From an uncultured bacterium (GTDB taxonomy: Bacteria; Bacteroidota; Bacteroidia; Chitinophagales; Chitinophagaceae): a stretch of 59,308 nucleotides of DNA. The notes below the pieces were generated by a model. It did not search any database. It worked only from the letters and a program-made list of their open reading frames with translations, and was not told the DNA's origin. Where the stretch lies: assembly GCA_903951405.1 (NCBI GenBank), contig CAJBBV010000063.1, positions 1 through 59,308 of the forward strand, given 5' to 3'. The translations under genes and the position numbers were made by a program. Shown piece after piece: positions 9,499 to 21,632 of the stretch (the first letter of the stretch is position 1; every line of letters starts with the position of its first letter).

Positions 9499-10380
9499 TT
9501 AAGAAAGAATATCTTTCCTTTTGAAAACCCAAATAGAAGCCCACAGAAATCCTATAATATGTACTATTAAGACTCCTGCAGAAGAAAGCACTCCTGGCAG
9601 ATTTTCAATAGACCCTTTGATTTGTTCATTATTCGCATCTACTCTTATATCAAAAAATCCTTTCCACCCTAACATATGACTTGTAAAAAGATATGGCTTC
9701 ATGTGATTGAAAATGGGTAGATCAAGTGTGTTGATGATGGTAAAAACGATAATGATACTCATACTAGCCATAATCGGACCAATTGAATTCTCTGCAAAAA
9801 CACTTAGAAAAAAAGAAAGAGAAGCTACAGTTAACATTGCAACGATAGCAAATCCAAAAGCTGCTATATATCTCCACAATACGTCACTGGATAAGATTTG
9901 CGTAATCATATCACTTTTCAAAATCAACATATCATCAGCACCAAAAATCAAAACAGATATGCCAAGTGACCAAAATGCCATCCAAAGCAATAGTACTAAG
10001 GTATAGATTCCTGCAGCAGTAAACTTCGCCATTATCAGTACATTACGGCTAATGGGCTTAGTCAAAATCAGCCTCAATGTGCCAATGCTTGCCTCTCCTG
10101 AAATCATATCACCTGCCACCAATGAAACCAACAATGGAAGGTTTACTAATAATGTTTGAAGGATAATATAAGCCATTAAATAACCATTCAAAATTTTACC
10201 ATGCAATTCAAATGTATCAGTTAACGAACGTAGCCCAAACTCTAAATATGTTTCACCATCGGTATAGAAACCTAACTGAATTAATCCTACAACTATTGCC
10301 ACTACACTGAAAGCGATATAGGTTCTAGGATTCCTAAAAATCTTGTAAAGTTCTATAAACGTAATTCTACTATACTGCAT
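9499..10380 (-). CDS. ABC transporter permease (ABC-2 type)
   Basis: Six or more hydrophobic segments; overlaps the cognate ATPase gene. Confidence 0.85.
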   Translation of the reverse strand: MQYSRITFIELYKIFRNPRTYIAFSVVAIVVGLIQLGFYTDGETYLEFGLRSLTDTFELHGKILNGYLMAYIILQTLLVNLPLLVSLVAGDMISGEASIGTLRLILTKPISRNVLIMAKFTAAGIYTLVLLLWMAFWSLGISVLIFGADDMLILKSDMITQILSSDVLWRYIAAFGFAIVAMLTVASLSFFLSVFAENSIGPIMASMSIIIVFTIINTLDLPIFNHMKPYLFTSHMLGWKGFFDIRVDANNEQIKGSIENLPGVLSSAGVLIVHIIGFLWASIWVFKRKDILS

Positions 10381-11308
10381 GTTCAGAAGTTAAGGATAGG
10401 AAATAGGCTTCAAGGGAATTCACAGATTTTATTCCAATCAATCCTACACCATGGTCTACTAAATATTTAGTGAGGTCTTGAATATTTGCACGGTTGACTT
10501 CGATAATCAGTTTTTCTATTGAATTTCCTTTAAGTGAATCACTCCATGTTGATGCCCCTAAAATCAACTTAGCCTCTTCATTATTCAACGTTTCTATTTC
10601 AAGCTGAACTTTGCCAGGATTAAGTAAATCGGTTACCCTACCTTCTACAATTTTTTTTCCCTTATTAATAATCAACATACTGTCTGCTATTTGTTCTACT
10701 TCAGACAATAAGTGAGAAGAAACAACAACAGTTTTCTTCTTATCCCGGCTCAACATTAAAATGAGATTTCGGATATCCGTTATTCCTTGCGGATCAAGCC
10801 CATTTGTTGGCTCATCCAAAATAATTAAATCAGGATTATTTACCATGGCAATTGCTATACCCAATCGCTGCTTCATTCCCTGTGAATATTTCTTGACTTT
10901 GTCGTGTGCGCGAGACTCAAGTCCAACAACAGCCAACTGATTCATGATTTCATCACGACTCAATGACAGCCCTCCATACTTCGAGAATATTTTCATATTG
11001 TCGATAGCATTCAAGTATTTATATAAATCAGGCTTTTCAACCATCGCCCCTGTCTTGCTCAGAATATATTCTCTATCGTCTTGTAAAGATTTGCCGAAAA
11101 GTTTAATGGTACCATGAGTAGGCTTTATTAGAGATAAAATCATTCTAATGGTGGTAGACTTACCAGCCCCATTTTGGCCAAGAAATCCATATACTTCTCC
11201 AGCATTGACAGAAAAAGAAAGATTGTCAACAGAAGTAAAATTTCCAAATTGCTTGGTGAGTTGATCGACCTGAATATGCAAGTTTGTATGATTTATTGTA
11301 GTGCCCAA
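10370..11308 (-). CDS. ABC transporter ATP-binding protein
   Basis: Walker A GQNGAGKST, signature YSQGMKQRLGIA, Walker B LIILDEPTNGLDP. Confidence 0.95.
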   Translation of the reverse strand: MGTTINHTNLHIQVDQLTKQFGNFTSVDNLSFSVNAGEVYGFLGQNGAGKSTTIRMILSLIKPTHGTIKLFGKSLQDDREYILSKTGAMVEKPDLYKYLNAIDNMKIFSKYGGLSLSRDEIMNQLAVVGLESRAHDKVKKYSQGMKQRLGIAIAMVNNPDLIILDEPTNGLDPQGITDIRNLILMLSRDKKKTVVVSSHLLSEVEQIADSMLIINKGKKIVEGRVTDLLNPGKVQLEIETLNNEEAKLILGASTWSDSLKGNSIEKLIIEVNRANIQDLTKYLVDHGVGLIGIKSVNSLEAYFLSLTSEHAV

Positions 11309-11356
11309 AAATTCAACTTAAACCAATAAAGAATATTTTTTAGCTCGGTAATTTTG

Positions 11357-11386
11357 AAAAAATAAATCCGGATTAAAATAATCCGG
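11357..11386 (-). terminator. Intrinsic terminator after atpA
   Basis: TCCGGATTA-TT-TAATCCGGA-type hairpin (11367-11386), followed on the minus strand by TTTATTTTTTC. Confidence 0.75.
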
Positions 11387-11427
11387 ACTTATCGATTCTA
11401 TTTAGACTGCTAGTCTTGAATGCTAAC

Positions 11428-13005
11428 TTATTTATAGTGAGCCATCAATCCTTTTGCTAATTCAGTCATAGTTTTAAGTCCATCTTCAGGTAAATTTCCT
11501 TTCTTGAATTCTGCAAGTATCTCAGGATGCTTTGCTTCCATTTCCATGAGGAAATTTTCTTCGAATTCCTTAACCGATTTAACAGGAACATCTTTCAATA
11601 AGCCTTGCGTTCCAAGGTAAATAATGGCAACTTGCTTTTCAACAGATACTGGTTGATATTGTCCTTGCTTAAGAATCTCAACGTTACGAGCGCCTTTGTC
11701 AATTACTGACTTTGTAGCAGCATCTAGGTCACCACCAAACTTAGAGAACGCTTCAAGTTCACGGTATAATGCCTGATCCAGCTTAAGTGTTCCAGAAACT
11801 TTTTTCATTGACTTGATCTGAGCGTTACCACCAACGCGACTTACCGAAATACCCACGTTAATGGCAGGTCTAATACCTGCGTTAAACAAGTTTGATTCTA
11901 AGAATATCTGTCCATCTGTAATCGAAATTACGTTCGTTGGAATATATGCAGAAACGTCACCTGCTTGAGTTTCGATGATTGGCAACGCTGTTAGAGAACC
12001 TCCACCCTTTACTAAATGCTTGATAGACTCAGGCAAATCGTTCATTTTTGCGGCTACTTCATCTTTACTAATCACCTTTGCAGCTCTTTCTAACAAACGG
12101 CTATGCAAGTAAAATACGTCCCCAGGATAAGCTTCACGGCCTGGTGGTCGACGAAGCAATAGAGATACTTCACGGTATGCAACTGCTTGCTTAGATAAGT
12201 CATCATAAACAATCAATGCTGCATTTCCTGTATCACGAAGGAATTCTCCAATTGCTGCACCAGCAAATGGAGCAAAGAATTGAAGAGGCGCAGGATCTGC
12301 AGCAGGAGCAGCTACGATGATGGTATACTCCATAGCCCCATTATCTTCCAAGGTTTTCATTACCCCTGCGATAGTGGATGCTTTTTGTCCAATGGCTACA
12401 TAAATACAGTAAACAGGTTTTCCTGCTTTATAAAATTCTTTTTGGTTGATGATGGTGTCGATTGCAATGGCAGTCTTTCCTGTTTGACGGTCACCAATAA
12501 TCAACTCTCTTTGTCCACGGCCAATTGGAATCATTGCATCGATTGCTTTCAATCCGGTTTGCAATGGCTCTTTTACAGGTTCACGGAAAATAACACCTGG
12601 CGCTTTACGCTCTAGTGGCATTTCATAAAGATCACCTGCTATTGGGCCTTTTCCATCGATAGGCTCTCCAAGTGTATTGATTACGCGGCCAACCAAGCCC
12701 ATACCAGCCTTAATTGATGCGATCATACCGGTTCTCTTTACTTTTGAACCCTCTTTAACTCCTGCGCCAGAACCCATCAATACAACACCGACATTATCTT
12801 CTTCGAGGTTAAGTGCAATAGCTTTTACACCAGTTTCAAACTCTACAAGTTCTCCTGATTTCACTTTGTTTAATCCATAGATACGTGCGATTCCATCACC
12901 AACTTGCAATACTGTACCAACTTCCTCTAACTCAGCAGAGGTATTGAAGTTGCTTAATTGCTGACGTAAAATGGCTGATATTTCATCCGGCTTAATGTCT
13001 ATCAT
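11428..13005 (-). CDS. atpA: F-type ATP synthase subunit alpha
   Basis: [37 protein letters not shown] motifs. Confidence 0.98.
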   Translation of the reverse strand: MIDIKPDEISAILRQQLSNFNTSAELEEVGTVLQVGDGIARIYGLNKVKSGELVEFETGVKAIALNLEEDNVGVVLMGSGAGVKEGSKVKRTGMIASIKAGMGLVGRVINTLGEPIDGKGPIAGDLYEMPLERKAPGVIFREPVKEPLQTGLKAIDAMIPIGRGQRELIIGDRQTGKTAIAIDTIINQKEFYKAGKPVYCIYVAIGQKASTIAGVMKTLEDNGAMEYTIIVAAPAADPAPLQFFAPFAGAAIGEFLRDTGNAALIVYDDLSKQAVAYREVSLLLRRPPGREAYPGDVFYLHSRLLERAAKVISKDEVAAKMNDLPESIKHLVKGGGSLTALPIIETQAGDVSAYIPTNVISITDGQIFLESNLFNAGIRPAINVGISVSRVGGNAQIKSMKKVSGTLKLDQALYRELEAFSKFGGDLDAATKSVIDKGARNVEILKQGQYQPVSVEKQVAIIYLGTQGLLKDVPVKSVKEFEENFLMEMEAKHPEILAEFKKGNLPEDGLKTMTELAKGLMAHYK

Positions 13006-13040
13006 AAATGCGTATTTAAATTGTATTCGATTTTTTGTTA

Positions 13041-13604
13041 TTAAATGATTTGCTTTACATACATGTTTTTAATAAACTGCTTTTTAATGTGTTGCAAATC
13101 GTGTTGTATACTAGCATCAAAAAGTTTATCCTCCACTTGTACAACCAAACCACCAAGTATTGAAGCATCAACGTGTTCTTTTAATTCAATTGTTTTATTT
13201 TTCAACATGACATTTTCCTGCAAAATATTAATCAATTCAGCTTTCATACCCTCTGTCATCGAAACTGCAGTAGTAAGTTCAACGATTTGAATTCCTTTAT
13301 GATTACGATACATTTCTAGAAATGCATCAAGGATTTCTTTAATGGCAACCGATCTACCTTTTGAGAAGACAAGCTTAAAAAATGAAGCAGTAAGTGGTTG
13401 AATGTGGCTAGCAAATATAGCATCAAACACACTGCTTTTTTTATCTCCTGCGATCACAGGTGAAACAAAAAAGATGTTAAGTTCAGAATGATTTACGTTA
13501 CTTATTGTATCCAAATCATTCTTGACCTCTTCTACCTTGCCTGTCTCGAGGGCTAGATCAAAGAGTGCTTTTGCGTATCGTTGTGCAACTTTAGTTTGAC
13601 GCAT
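13041..13604 (-). CDS. atpH: F-type ATP synthase subunit delta
   Basis: [12 protein letters not shown] start, [17 protein letters not shown] near C-terminus; position in atp cluster. Confidence 0.95.
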   Translation of the reverse strand: MRQTKVAQRYAKALFDLALETGKVEEVKNDLDTISNVNHSELNIFFVSPVIAGDKKSSVFDAIFASHIQPLTASFFKLVFSKGRSVAIKEILDAFLEMYRNHKGIQIVELTTAVSMTEGMKAELINILQENVMLKNKTIELKEHVDASILGGLVVQVEDKLFDASIQHDLQHIKKQFIKNMYVKQII

Positions 13605-13609
13605 GTTGA

Positions 13610-14110
13610 TTATTTTCCAAACTGATGAAGTTCACCAGCCATCTGCTGAATATATTTTTCTTGCTCTGCTTTATTATCAAGCTGCCTGCGGATAACCTTT
13701 TCGGAAATTTCAATAACCATATTTCCTATCTGATTTTTAACATCAGTAAGAGCAGCCATTTTTTTAGTCTCAATTGCAGAATAGGCATCTGCAATTACTT
13801 TGGCTGCTTCCGCTTTAGCTTGCTCTTTAGCATCGCTGATCAATTTATCTTTGGTCTCTTTGGCTTCTTTGAGCATTTTGGTTCTCTCCTCTCGAGCCTG
13901 TACCATTAAAGCCTCATTCTCACTTTTCAATTGAACCATTTCGGCTTTTACCTTTTGAGCAGTTTCCAATGAATCAGCAATCCCTTTTTCGCGATCGTTT
14001 AGAGATTGAATAATAATTTTCCATGCAAACTTCTTCAAAATGAAGAAAACCAATAAGAACGCGATGAGCGTCCAAATCAATAAACCAATACCGGGTAATA
14101 ACAAATCCAT
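13610..14110 (-). CDS. atpF: F-type ATP synthase subunit b
   Basis: N-terminal TM plus long charged coiled coil; position in atp cluster. Confidence 0.95.
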   Translation of the reverse strand: MDLLLPGIGLLIWTLIAFLLVFFILKKFAWKIIIQSLNDREKGIADSLETAQKVKAEMVQLKSENEALMVQAREERTKMLKEAKETKDKLISDAKEQAKAEAAKVIADAYSAIETKKMAALTDVKNQIGNMVIEISEKVIRRQLDNKAEQEKYIQQMAGELHQFGK

Positions 14111-14140
14111 AGTCAGTATTTTGAATCAAATTTTTCAAAG

Positions 14141-14175
14141 AACTGCATCCTCCGCCCTGTGCTTTGGATGCAGTT
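14141..14175 (-). repeat. Inverted repeat / stem-loop in atpE-atpF spacer
   Basis: AACTGCATCC ... GGATGCAGTT, 10-bp perfect arms with 15-nt loop. Confidence 0.7.
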
Positions 14176-14183
14176 TAATTTTT

Positions 14184-14213
14184 CGATAATGATGCATTAA
14201 TGCATAATTATCG
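14184..14213. repeat. 30-bp near-perfect palindrome immediately 3' of atpE
   Basis: CGATAATGATGCATTAATGCATAATTATCG, one mismatched pair. Confidence 0.75.
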
Positions 14214-14228
14214 TGTGCACTGTAATGA

Positions 14229-15589
<1,361 letters not shown>

Positions 15590-15650
15590 ATTTTTTGCAA
15601 AGATAGGGATGCCTAGAGTAAAAACCTTGCAATCCTAAAAAAACTCGTTT

Positions 15651-17447
15651 TTAGTCCTTTTGGTCCTGCAAAATGTGCAGAAAAGCATAGGCCCCTTTGG
15701 ATTTAATAAGCTCTTCATGGGTGCCCGATTCCACTATTACGCCTTTGTCGAGCAAAAGGATTTGAGAAGCTTTCCTGATGGTAGACAATCTATGAGCTAT
15801 TATTATGGACGTTCGGCCTGCCGTCAATACTTCAATGGCATGTTGAATCATTTTTTCAGTATGGCTGTCAACCGAGGAAGTAGCTTCATCCAATACCAAA
15901 ATAGCAGGTTTAAACAAAAGCGCGCGCATAAAGGATAATAATTGCCTTTGCCCCATAGATAAGGTACCTCCTCTTTCCATGACATTATAATGGTATCCTT
16001 CGGGCAACTGCTCAATAAAGTCATGAATTCCAATCAGCTTTGCCGCCTCCTTTACCTCGTCTAAGGTAATAGTTGGATCACGAAGGGTGACATTTTCATA
16101 AACCGAACCCGAAAAAAGATAGACATCCTGCAGCACAACCCCAATTTGCCTTCTCAATGTATTTAGACCAAAGTCTTCTATACGCAGGTCATCAATGAAG
16201 ATGTTTCCCTCAGAATGCTGATACAAACGATTAATTAAGCTTATGATAGTGGACTTCCCACTTCCCGTATGCCCTACTATAGCCAGCGTCTGTCCTTGAG
16301 GAACACAAAAAGAGATGTCATTCAATACCGAAGTTCCCTCTATATAGCTGAAACCAACGTGTTGAAACTCTATTTTACCCTTAATCTTACGATCTACTGC
16401 CTTTGCATTATCCTCAATAAAATCTTGGTTTGCCAGAACCATCAATACCCGCTCTCCAGCAACCATTCCCATCTGAAGTACATTGAACTTATCGGCTATG
16501 ACCCGCAATGGCCGAAATAGCAAATTCAATAAAAGTATAAATGATACAATATTACCCGTAACATTTGCCGCTTCAAGTGGACTCAATTGATACGCGTTCC
16601 GGGCAGTAAACCAAACCAACAAGCCCATAGAAAAGGCAAGTATGATCTCAACAACAGGGAAAAAGACAGAATAGGCAAAAATCGCGCTGATATTTGCATC
16701 ACGGTGATGCTGATTGATCTTTTCAAATTGATTTTGCTCCTTTTTTTCAGCATTAAATGCCTGAATTACTTGCATACCTGAAATATGCTCCTGTACAAAC
16801 GCATTCAATGATGCGATGGCATTACGAACGCTGACAAACGATTTATTGACACTCTCTTTAAAAAAATAAGTGGCAACTAATAATAAGGGGAAAGGGATTA
16901 TGCAAACAATAGTCAATTGCCAATTGGTGTAAAACATAGCAGTCAAAATTGCCACAATAGAAAGCAGGTCTGCTACTATAGGAATAAAGCCTTCAGAAAA
17001 GATATCATTGATGGCTTCTATGTCATTAATTGTTCTCGTAGTCAGTGTACCAATTGGTGTCTTATCAAATTGACGCAAGTTCAAGGATAGAATTTTTTCA
17101 TAGACAGTCAACCGTATATCCTTTACAACACGATGTCCTAACCAAGAAGTTATATAGGTGAAGATGAAACGAAGTATGCTTTCAACTAGCAATACTAAAA
17201 TTTGAATTAAGGTAATAGACAATAAAAAATGCATGATAAGCTCTCCATTTGAACCTGGATCAGTACTAACACGATGGAGTGTTTTGTTGATTAAGAGTGG
17301 CCTAAGGGGAGCTAATAATGCCAGCATGATCGCTAGCAGAACTGACAAATAAAATTTTCCAGCATATGGCTTTGCAAATGAATAAATTCTTCGCAATAAT
17401 GTTAGATCAAATACTTTTTTTTTCTGACTTGCCTTTTCATTACTCAT
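15651..17447 (-). CDS. ABC exporter, fused permease/ATPase (MsbA/LmrA-like)
   Basis: TM domain plus VGHTGSGKSTI, LSMGQRQLLSFMRAL, ILVLDEATSSVD motifs. Confidence 0.93.
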   Translation of the reverse strand: MSNEKASQKKKVFDLTLLRRIYSFAKPYAGKFYLSVLLAIMLALLAPLRPLLINKTLHRVSTDPGSNGELIMHFLLSITLIQILVLLVESILRFIFTYITSWLGHRVVKDIRLTVYEKILSLNLRQFDKTPIGTLTTRTINDIEAINDIFSEGFIPIVADLLSIVAILTAMFYTNWQLTIVCIIPFPLLLVATYFFKESVNKSFVSVRNAIASLNAFVQEHISGMQVIQAFNAEKKEQNQFEKINQHHRDANISAIFAYSVFFPVVEIILAFSMGLLVWFTARNAYQLSPLEAANVTGNIVSFILLLNLLFRPLRVIADKFNVLQMGMVAGERVLMVLANQDFIEDNAKAVDRKIKGKIEFQHVGFSYIEGTSVLNDISFCVPQGQTLAIVGHTGSGKSTIISLINRLYQHSEGNIFIDDLRIEDFGLNTLRRQIGVVLQDVYLFSGSVYENVTLRDPTITLDEVKEAAKLIGIHDFIEQLPEGYHYNVMERGGTLSMGQRQLLSFMRALLFKPAILVLDEATSSVDSHTEKMIQHAIEVLTAGRTSIIIAHRLSTIRKASQILLLDKGVIVESGTHEELIKSKGAYAFLHILQDQKD

Positions 17448-17464
17448 ACCAACATCATTTCCAT

Positions 17465-19651
17465 TTAGTACATCTTATTTGAATATGCCTTAATGAATAA
17501 AGCACCTAAATTTTTATGAGGAGGGATATAATTATCAAAGCGCTCCTTTCCAAGTCCAGAAGAAAATTGCTTTTCGAGCTGACTCCACATGGCTACCCAA
17601 TCAACTGGTTCACCCCTTCTCAACGATTCATTAATTAACTTCAAAATTGGCTCGTTAACTAGCTTTGTGCCAACTTCTTTTGATGATACAATATGAGCTT
17701 GCGGGCACACCTCTAGAATTGCATTCAAGTTCTGAAACCCCCCGCAAGATCCTAATACAATGATTTTAGCTGTTGGAGGCATCTGACTAATAGTAGACTT
17801 CAAATGATAACTATGTCCTCGGTGGATTACTACAGTTGGAGACAGGTTCAACTCAGTAAGGTATGCAGATAAGGCTGATTGTGCTTTGGCGTCAGGATCA
17901 TCCGCTTTTGAATTATCAAGAGGAAGATTAGCAAAGATCCAAACTGGCTTTCCTGATAAAGACTTGATTTCAACCCATTGATCCCTCTCAATTATTTTCC
18001 ATTCATTTTTGCCATTAAACATCCCGAGAAAATTATTAAATGACTCTTTCCCATCTTTATCCCCATAGAAAAATACTTGCTGAATAACTCTCTCATTTGA
18101 ATCAGATAGGTCTCCATAATTCATTGTGTACACAGGTGGTATATGATACCGCTCTGAAAGTAGCCCGGTTTTATCATGCTCAGACTTAGTTAATAAATCC
18201 AATATGTCATAGATTAAAAGTCCTCGCTTATTATTATTTTTTGTTTGCAATAAAAGATTTCGTTCAATCTCAGCAATCACCAACTGTTTAGTGAGCGGGT
18301 CATTTATGCTACTATAAGAGTCGGCAACATCAACAGCATCTTCAAGATCAAATGTTTTTTCAAGCCCTCTAACAAACGACTTCATCAATAGGTTGGCAGA
18401 TAGGTCTGGCAAGGTTGATAAAAAATCATTCAACTTATTATAACTAGCTGCCATTTTAATAAATTTCCTAAATCGATCAAATCGAACCTGAAGAAGTAAC
18501 GTATCCCCTGCTCCATGACGAACTTTCGCCATCATCCTATTGTACACCCCAATATAACTTGATGTATATAGTATATCCTCTCCAGTAACGATGATATAAT
18601 AAAGCTCCTCAGCGGTTAACGGCTGAAGTACACGAAATCGAACAGCATCCACTTCATCATGCAATGCATTCACCTCGTTAATATAAAGCTCCTCTGCTTT
18701 TTTAGCTATCATTTCAATGACCTCACGATATAATACTGGCGTATCCTTTCTGCGCAGGGCATCCATGTATTCCATTTCAGTTTTAACCAATAACTGGTAA
18801 TACTTTAGTCCGTCGTCAGCCATTGAGCTGACTTTGTCATATTCAATATTCCCCTTAAGTATCGAATGCATAAATGGAAATATCAATCGCCCAGATTTAT
18901 CATCTGAAAGTCGAACCAATAATTGAACCACCGAATCATTGATTTGCCTCATTTTAATACCCAACGCTGAATTTCGTGCAGAAGCGTAATTATAGAACTG
19001 CTGAGGGTTCGTTCTAGAAGCACATATGATTAGGCTATCCGCATAAGGTTGCCCCAAATATGGATCGATAGTGAACAAGATTTTTTCAGGAAATTTTGCA
19101 GCATATTGCTTGTAAATAAATGCTTTTAGTTCAGTCAACCCATGTGAATCAAAAAAAATGGTATTGGCCCCAAAAAGGATCTCATTAACCTCATATGGAT
19201 AATTCATAGCAATCGACAACATAGAGCCGGATAATTCATCATATAGCATGGCTTCCTTAAAGGCATCATACAATAGAATGCCATAGCTCAAGTCAATCGT
19301 AGCATTATTGATAGCTCCCCTATACTTTTCAAGCCAAATTCTTATGCCTGTTAAATATTTAACTTTGCTTCGATGGTCTAATCCCTCATCCACTTCTATT
19401 ACCTTTTGGAGCTCATCAACCTGCCTGAAATAAATGTCACTTAGCAGTAATCCCAATTCAGCATCTAGGTTCAAGGTCAGAAATTTATTATGTAAGGGCG
19501 ATGGCCCACACAATAGCTCCTGCTGTACATCAATGTCGTCATGCAACTTCAGTCGTTTGATGTCTATAGATACCCTGCCTGTATCCTGCTCAGCCTGAAC
19601 CGAGGATAGTAAAAAGAGTACAAAAATGATAGTAGATAGAGTAAAACGCAT
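17465..19651 (-). CDS. Secreted protein of unknown function with C-terminal caspase-fold (clan CD)-like His/Cys signature
   Basis: Signal peptide MRFTLSTIIFVLFLLSSVQA; C-terminal PTVVIHRGHSYHLKSTISQMPPTAKIIVLGSCGG. Confidence 0.5.
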   Translation of the reverse strand: MRFTLSTIIFVLFLLSSVQAEQDTGRVSIDIKRLKLHDDIDVQQELLCGPSPLHNKFLTLNLDAELGLLLSDIYFRQVDELQKVIEVDEGLDHRSKVKYLTGIRIWLEKYRGAINNATIDLSYGILLYDAFKEAMLYDELSGSMLSIAMNYPYEVNEILFGANTIFFDSHGLTELKAFIYKQYAAKFPEKILFTIDPYLGQPYADSLIICASRTNPQQFYNYASARNSALGIKMRQINDSVVQLLVRLSDDKSGRLIFPFMHSILKGNIEYDKVSSMADDGLKYYQLLVKTEMEYMDALRRKDTPVLYREVIEMIAKKAEELYINEVNALHDEVDAVRFRVLQPLTAEELYYIIVTGEDILYTSSYIGVYNRMMAKVRHGAGDTLLLQVRFDRFRKFIKMAASYNKLNDFLSTLPDLSANLLMKSFVRGLEKTFDLEDAVDVADSYSSINDPLTKQLVIAEIERNLLLQTKNNNKRGLLIYDILDLLTKSEHDKTGLLSERYHIPPVYTMNYGDLSDSNERVIQQVFFYGDKDGKESFNNFLGMFNGKNEWKIIERDQWVEIKSLSGKPVWIFANLPLDNSKADDPDAKAQSALSAYLTELNLSPTVVIHRGHSYHLKSTISQMPPTAKIIVLGSCGGFQNLNAILEVCPQAHIVSSKEVGTKLVNEPILKLINESLRRGEPVDWVAMWSQLEKQFSSGLGKERFDNYIPPHKNLGALFIKAYSNKMY

Positions 19652-19807
19652 AATCTGGCTTAGGCAAAATTAGGATTAAATAAATAACCAAATAGACAAA
19701 CGCTTGTTTTGAGGTATTCGTACTTTTTCTTACTTAACAATTTAATAATCAAGAATGTATAGCTTATTCAATAACCTAGATTAATTTTACTTTACTAAAT
19801 TGTATCC

Positions 19808-20488
19808 ATGGGATCTGACAGTAAACGAATTTTGATTGCAGATGACGAACAGGATATTCTGGAGATCATGACCTATAATCTCCAACTTCATGGCTATGAA
19901 GTAGCGTGTGCAAAGGATGGAGATGAAGCAATTCAGAAGGCCAAAGACTTCAAACCGGAACTGATTATTCTAGATATCATGATGCCAAAAAAAAATGGCA
20001 TTGAAGTATGTAAAATACTTAGATCTCAGTCAATTTTTAACGATACTATCATCATATTTCTTACAGCCCTAAATGATGAATTGTCTCATGTTAAGGGACT
20101 AGAATTTGGGGCGGATGATTACATAAGCAAACCCATTTCCCCTAAAATACTTGTCTCAAAAGTAAATTCCCTTTTTAGAAGACTCACAAAATCGGATACA
20201 AGTAAAGTAATTGAAATTGGAGACGTAAAAATAGATCCAGATCAATACCTCGTTTACTATAAAGACGAACCAATAAGTTTGGCAAAAAAAGAATTTGAGC
20301 TAATCTCATACCTAGCCTCTAAGCCTGGTCGGGTATTTCTTAGAAATGAAATCCTCAATCAAATTTGGGGTAGTGAAGTGATTGTTGGCGATCGTACCAT
20401 AGACGTCCATGTAAGAAAAATAAGACAAAAGCTAGGCATTGACTGCATTACAACGGTAAAAGGTGTTGGGTACAAATTTGAACTTTAA
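19808..20488 (+). CDS. OmpR/PhoB-family DNA-binding response regulator
   Basis: Receiver IADDEQD...ILDIMMPKKNGIEVC...ISKPISP; winged helix GDRTIDVHVRKIRQKLG...TVKGVGYKFEL. Confidence 0.95.
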   Translation: MGSDSKRILIADDEQDILEIMTYNLQLHGYEVACAKDGDEAIQKAKDFKPELIILDIMMPKKNGIEVCKILRSQSIFNDTIIIFLTALNDELSHVKGLEFGADDYISKPISPKILVSKVNSLFRRLTKSDTSKVIEIGDVKIDPDQYLVYYKDEPISLAKKEFELISYLASKPGRVFLRNEILNQIWGSEVIVGDRTIDVHVRKIRQKLGIDCITTVKGVGYKFEL

Positions 20489-20533
20489 TTCGCTTTACCT
20501 TTTTTCGAGCAAAAGCATTTTGTACATTGCAGT

Positions 20534-21586
20534 ATGTTCGAAACTAAAAATTACACCCCAGTTCAGCTTGCATTGCTGAATGCACTTGTTATTTCATCCT
20601 GTGGATTTATAACCACTTTACTTTTTTCAAAAAACATAGTATTCACAATCCTTTTAACGATTCTTTTATTTGGTGTCAGTTTTTTACTAACTAGATTCCT
20701 GGTTAACAAATTTCTAAACAGAAAGATCAAATTAATTTATAAGTTCATTCACCAAACTAAGGCATCTAAAAGAGAAGAATTTTTCAAAAAAACTATCCTC
20801 CCTCAACAAAGTCTTGAAGAAGTTGGCGAAGAGGTATTGCTCTGGGCAGATCAACGCAAGAACGAGATGGAAATGCTCGAAAAAAATGAACTATTTAGAA
20901 AGGAATTTTTACAAAATCTTTCTCACGAATTCAAAACACCTGCGTTTGCTATTCAGGGCTATCTTGAAACATTAATTGCTGGTGCAATTGATGTTCCTGA
21001 AGTAAGCAAGAAATTTCTTGGGAAGGCATTTCAAAATACAGAGCGACTGATACATTTAATATCAGATTTAGACGAAATCACGAAATTAGAAAGTGGTAAA
21101 CAGGAGTTGTTCCTTCAACGCTTTATAATACAAGATTTAATTAATGAAGTGTTTGATTCACTTAGCTTCAAAGCTGAAGCAAAAAGCATAAGATGCTTCA
21201 TTAAGAAAGGCTGCGAACAACCTTTAACCGTTGAAGCGGATAAAGAAAAAATAAGGCAAGTACTTACTAATCTAATTGACAATGCCATCAAATATGGCAA
21301 TTCTGAGGGAAAAATCGAAGCAAGCATCTATCAAACAGATGATAAAAATTCGCTTATCGAATTAAGTGATGACGGAATCGGAATTGAAGAAGAACACCTA
21401 CCAAGGATATTTGAACGATTCTACAGAACAGATTATGGCAGGAGCAGAAATATTGGAGGTACAGGACTTGGATTGGCAATATGTAAGCATATTATAGAAG
21501 CCCATGGACAAATTATTCATGTAAGAAGTAAACCTGCTGTTGGCACCACCTTTGGATTTACCCTAAAAACCAAATTAGACAGCTAA
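20534..21586 (+). CDS. PhoR-like membrane sensor histidine kinase
   Basis: Two N-terminal TMs; H-box LSHEFKTPAFAIQGYLE, N-box LIDNAIKYG, DDGIGIEEEHLPRIFERFYRTD, GTGLGLAICKHI. Confidence 0.95.
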   Translation: MFETKNYTPVQLALLNALVISSCGFITTLLFSKNIVFTILLTILLFGVSFLLTRFLVNKFLNRKIKLIYKFIHQTKASKREEFFKKTILPQQSLEEVGEEVLLWADQRKNEMEMLEKNELFRKEFLQNLSHEFKTPAFAIQGYLETLIAGAIDVPEVSKKFLGKAFQNTERLIHLISDLDEITKLESGKQELFLQRFIIQDLINEVFDSLSFKAEAKSIRCFIKKGCEQPLTVEADKEKIRQVLTNLIDNAIKYGNSEGKIEASIYQTDDKNSLIELSDDGIGIEEEHLPRIFERFYRTDYGRSRNIGGTGLGLAICKHIIEAHGQIIHVRSKPAVGTTFGFTLKTKLDS

Positions 21587-21632
21587 CTTATTTTCAATTT
21601 GCTAAGACATCATTTGGAGTATTTTTAATTTA

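Noticed and set aside
19731-19760. CTTAAC...TTTAAT pair upstream of the response regulator as an autoregulatory box
   Set aside because: Spacing is not 11 bp, and AT-rich background makes such a pair likely by chance.
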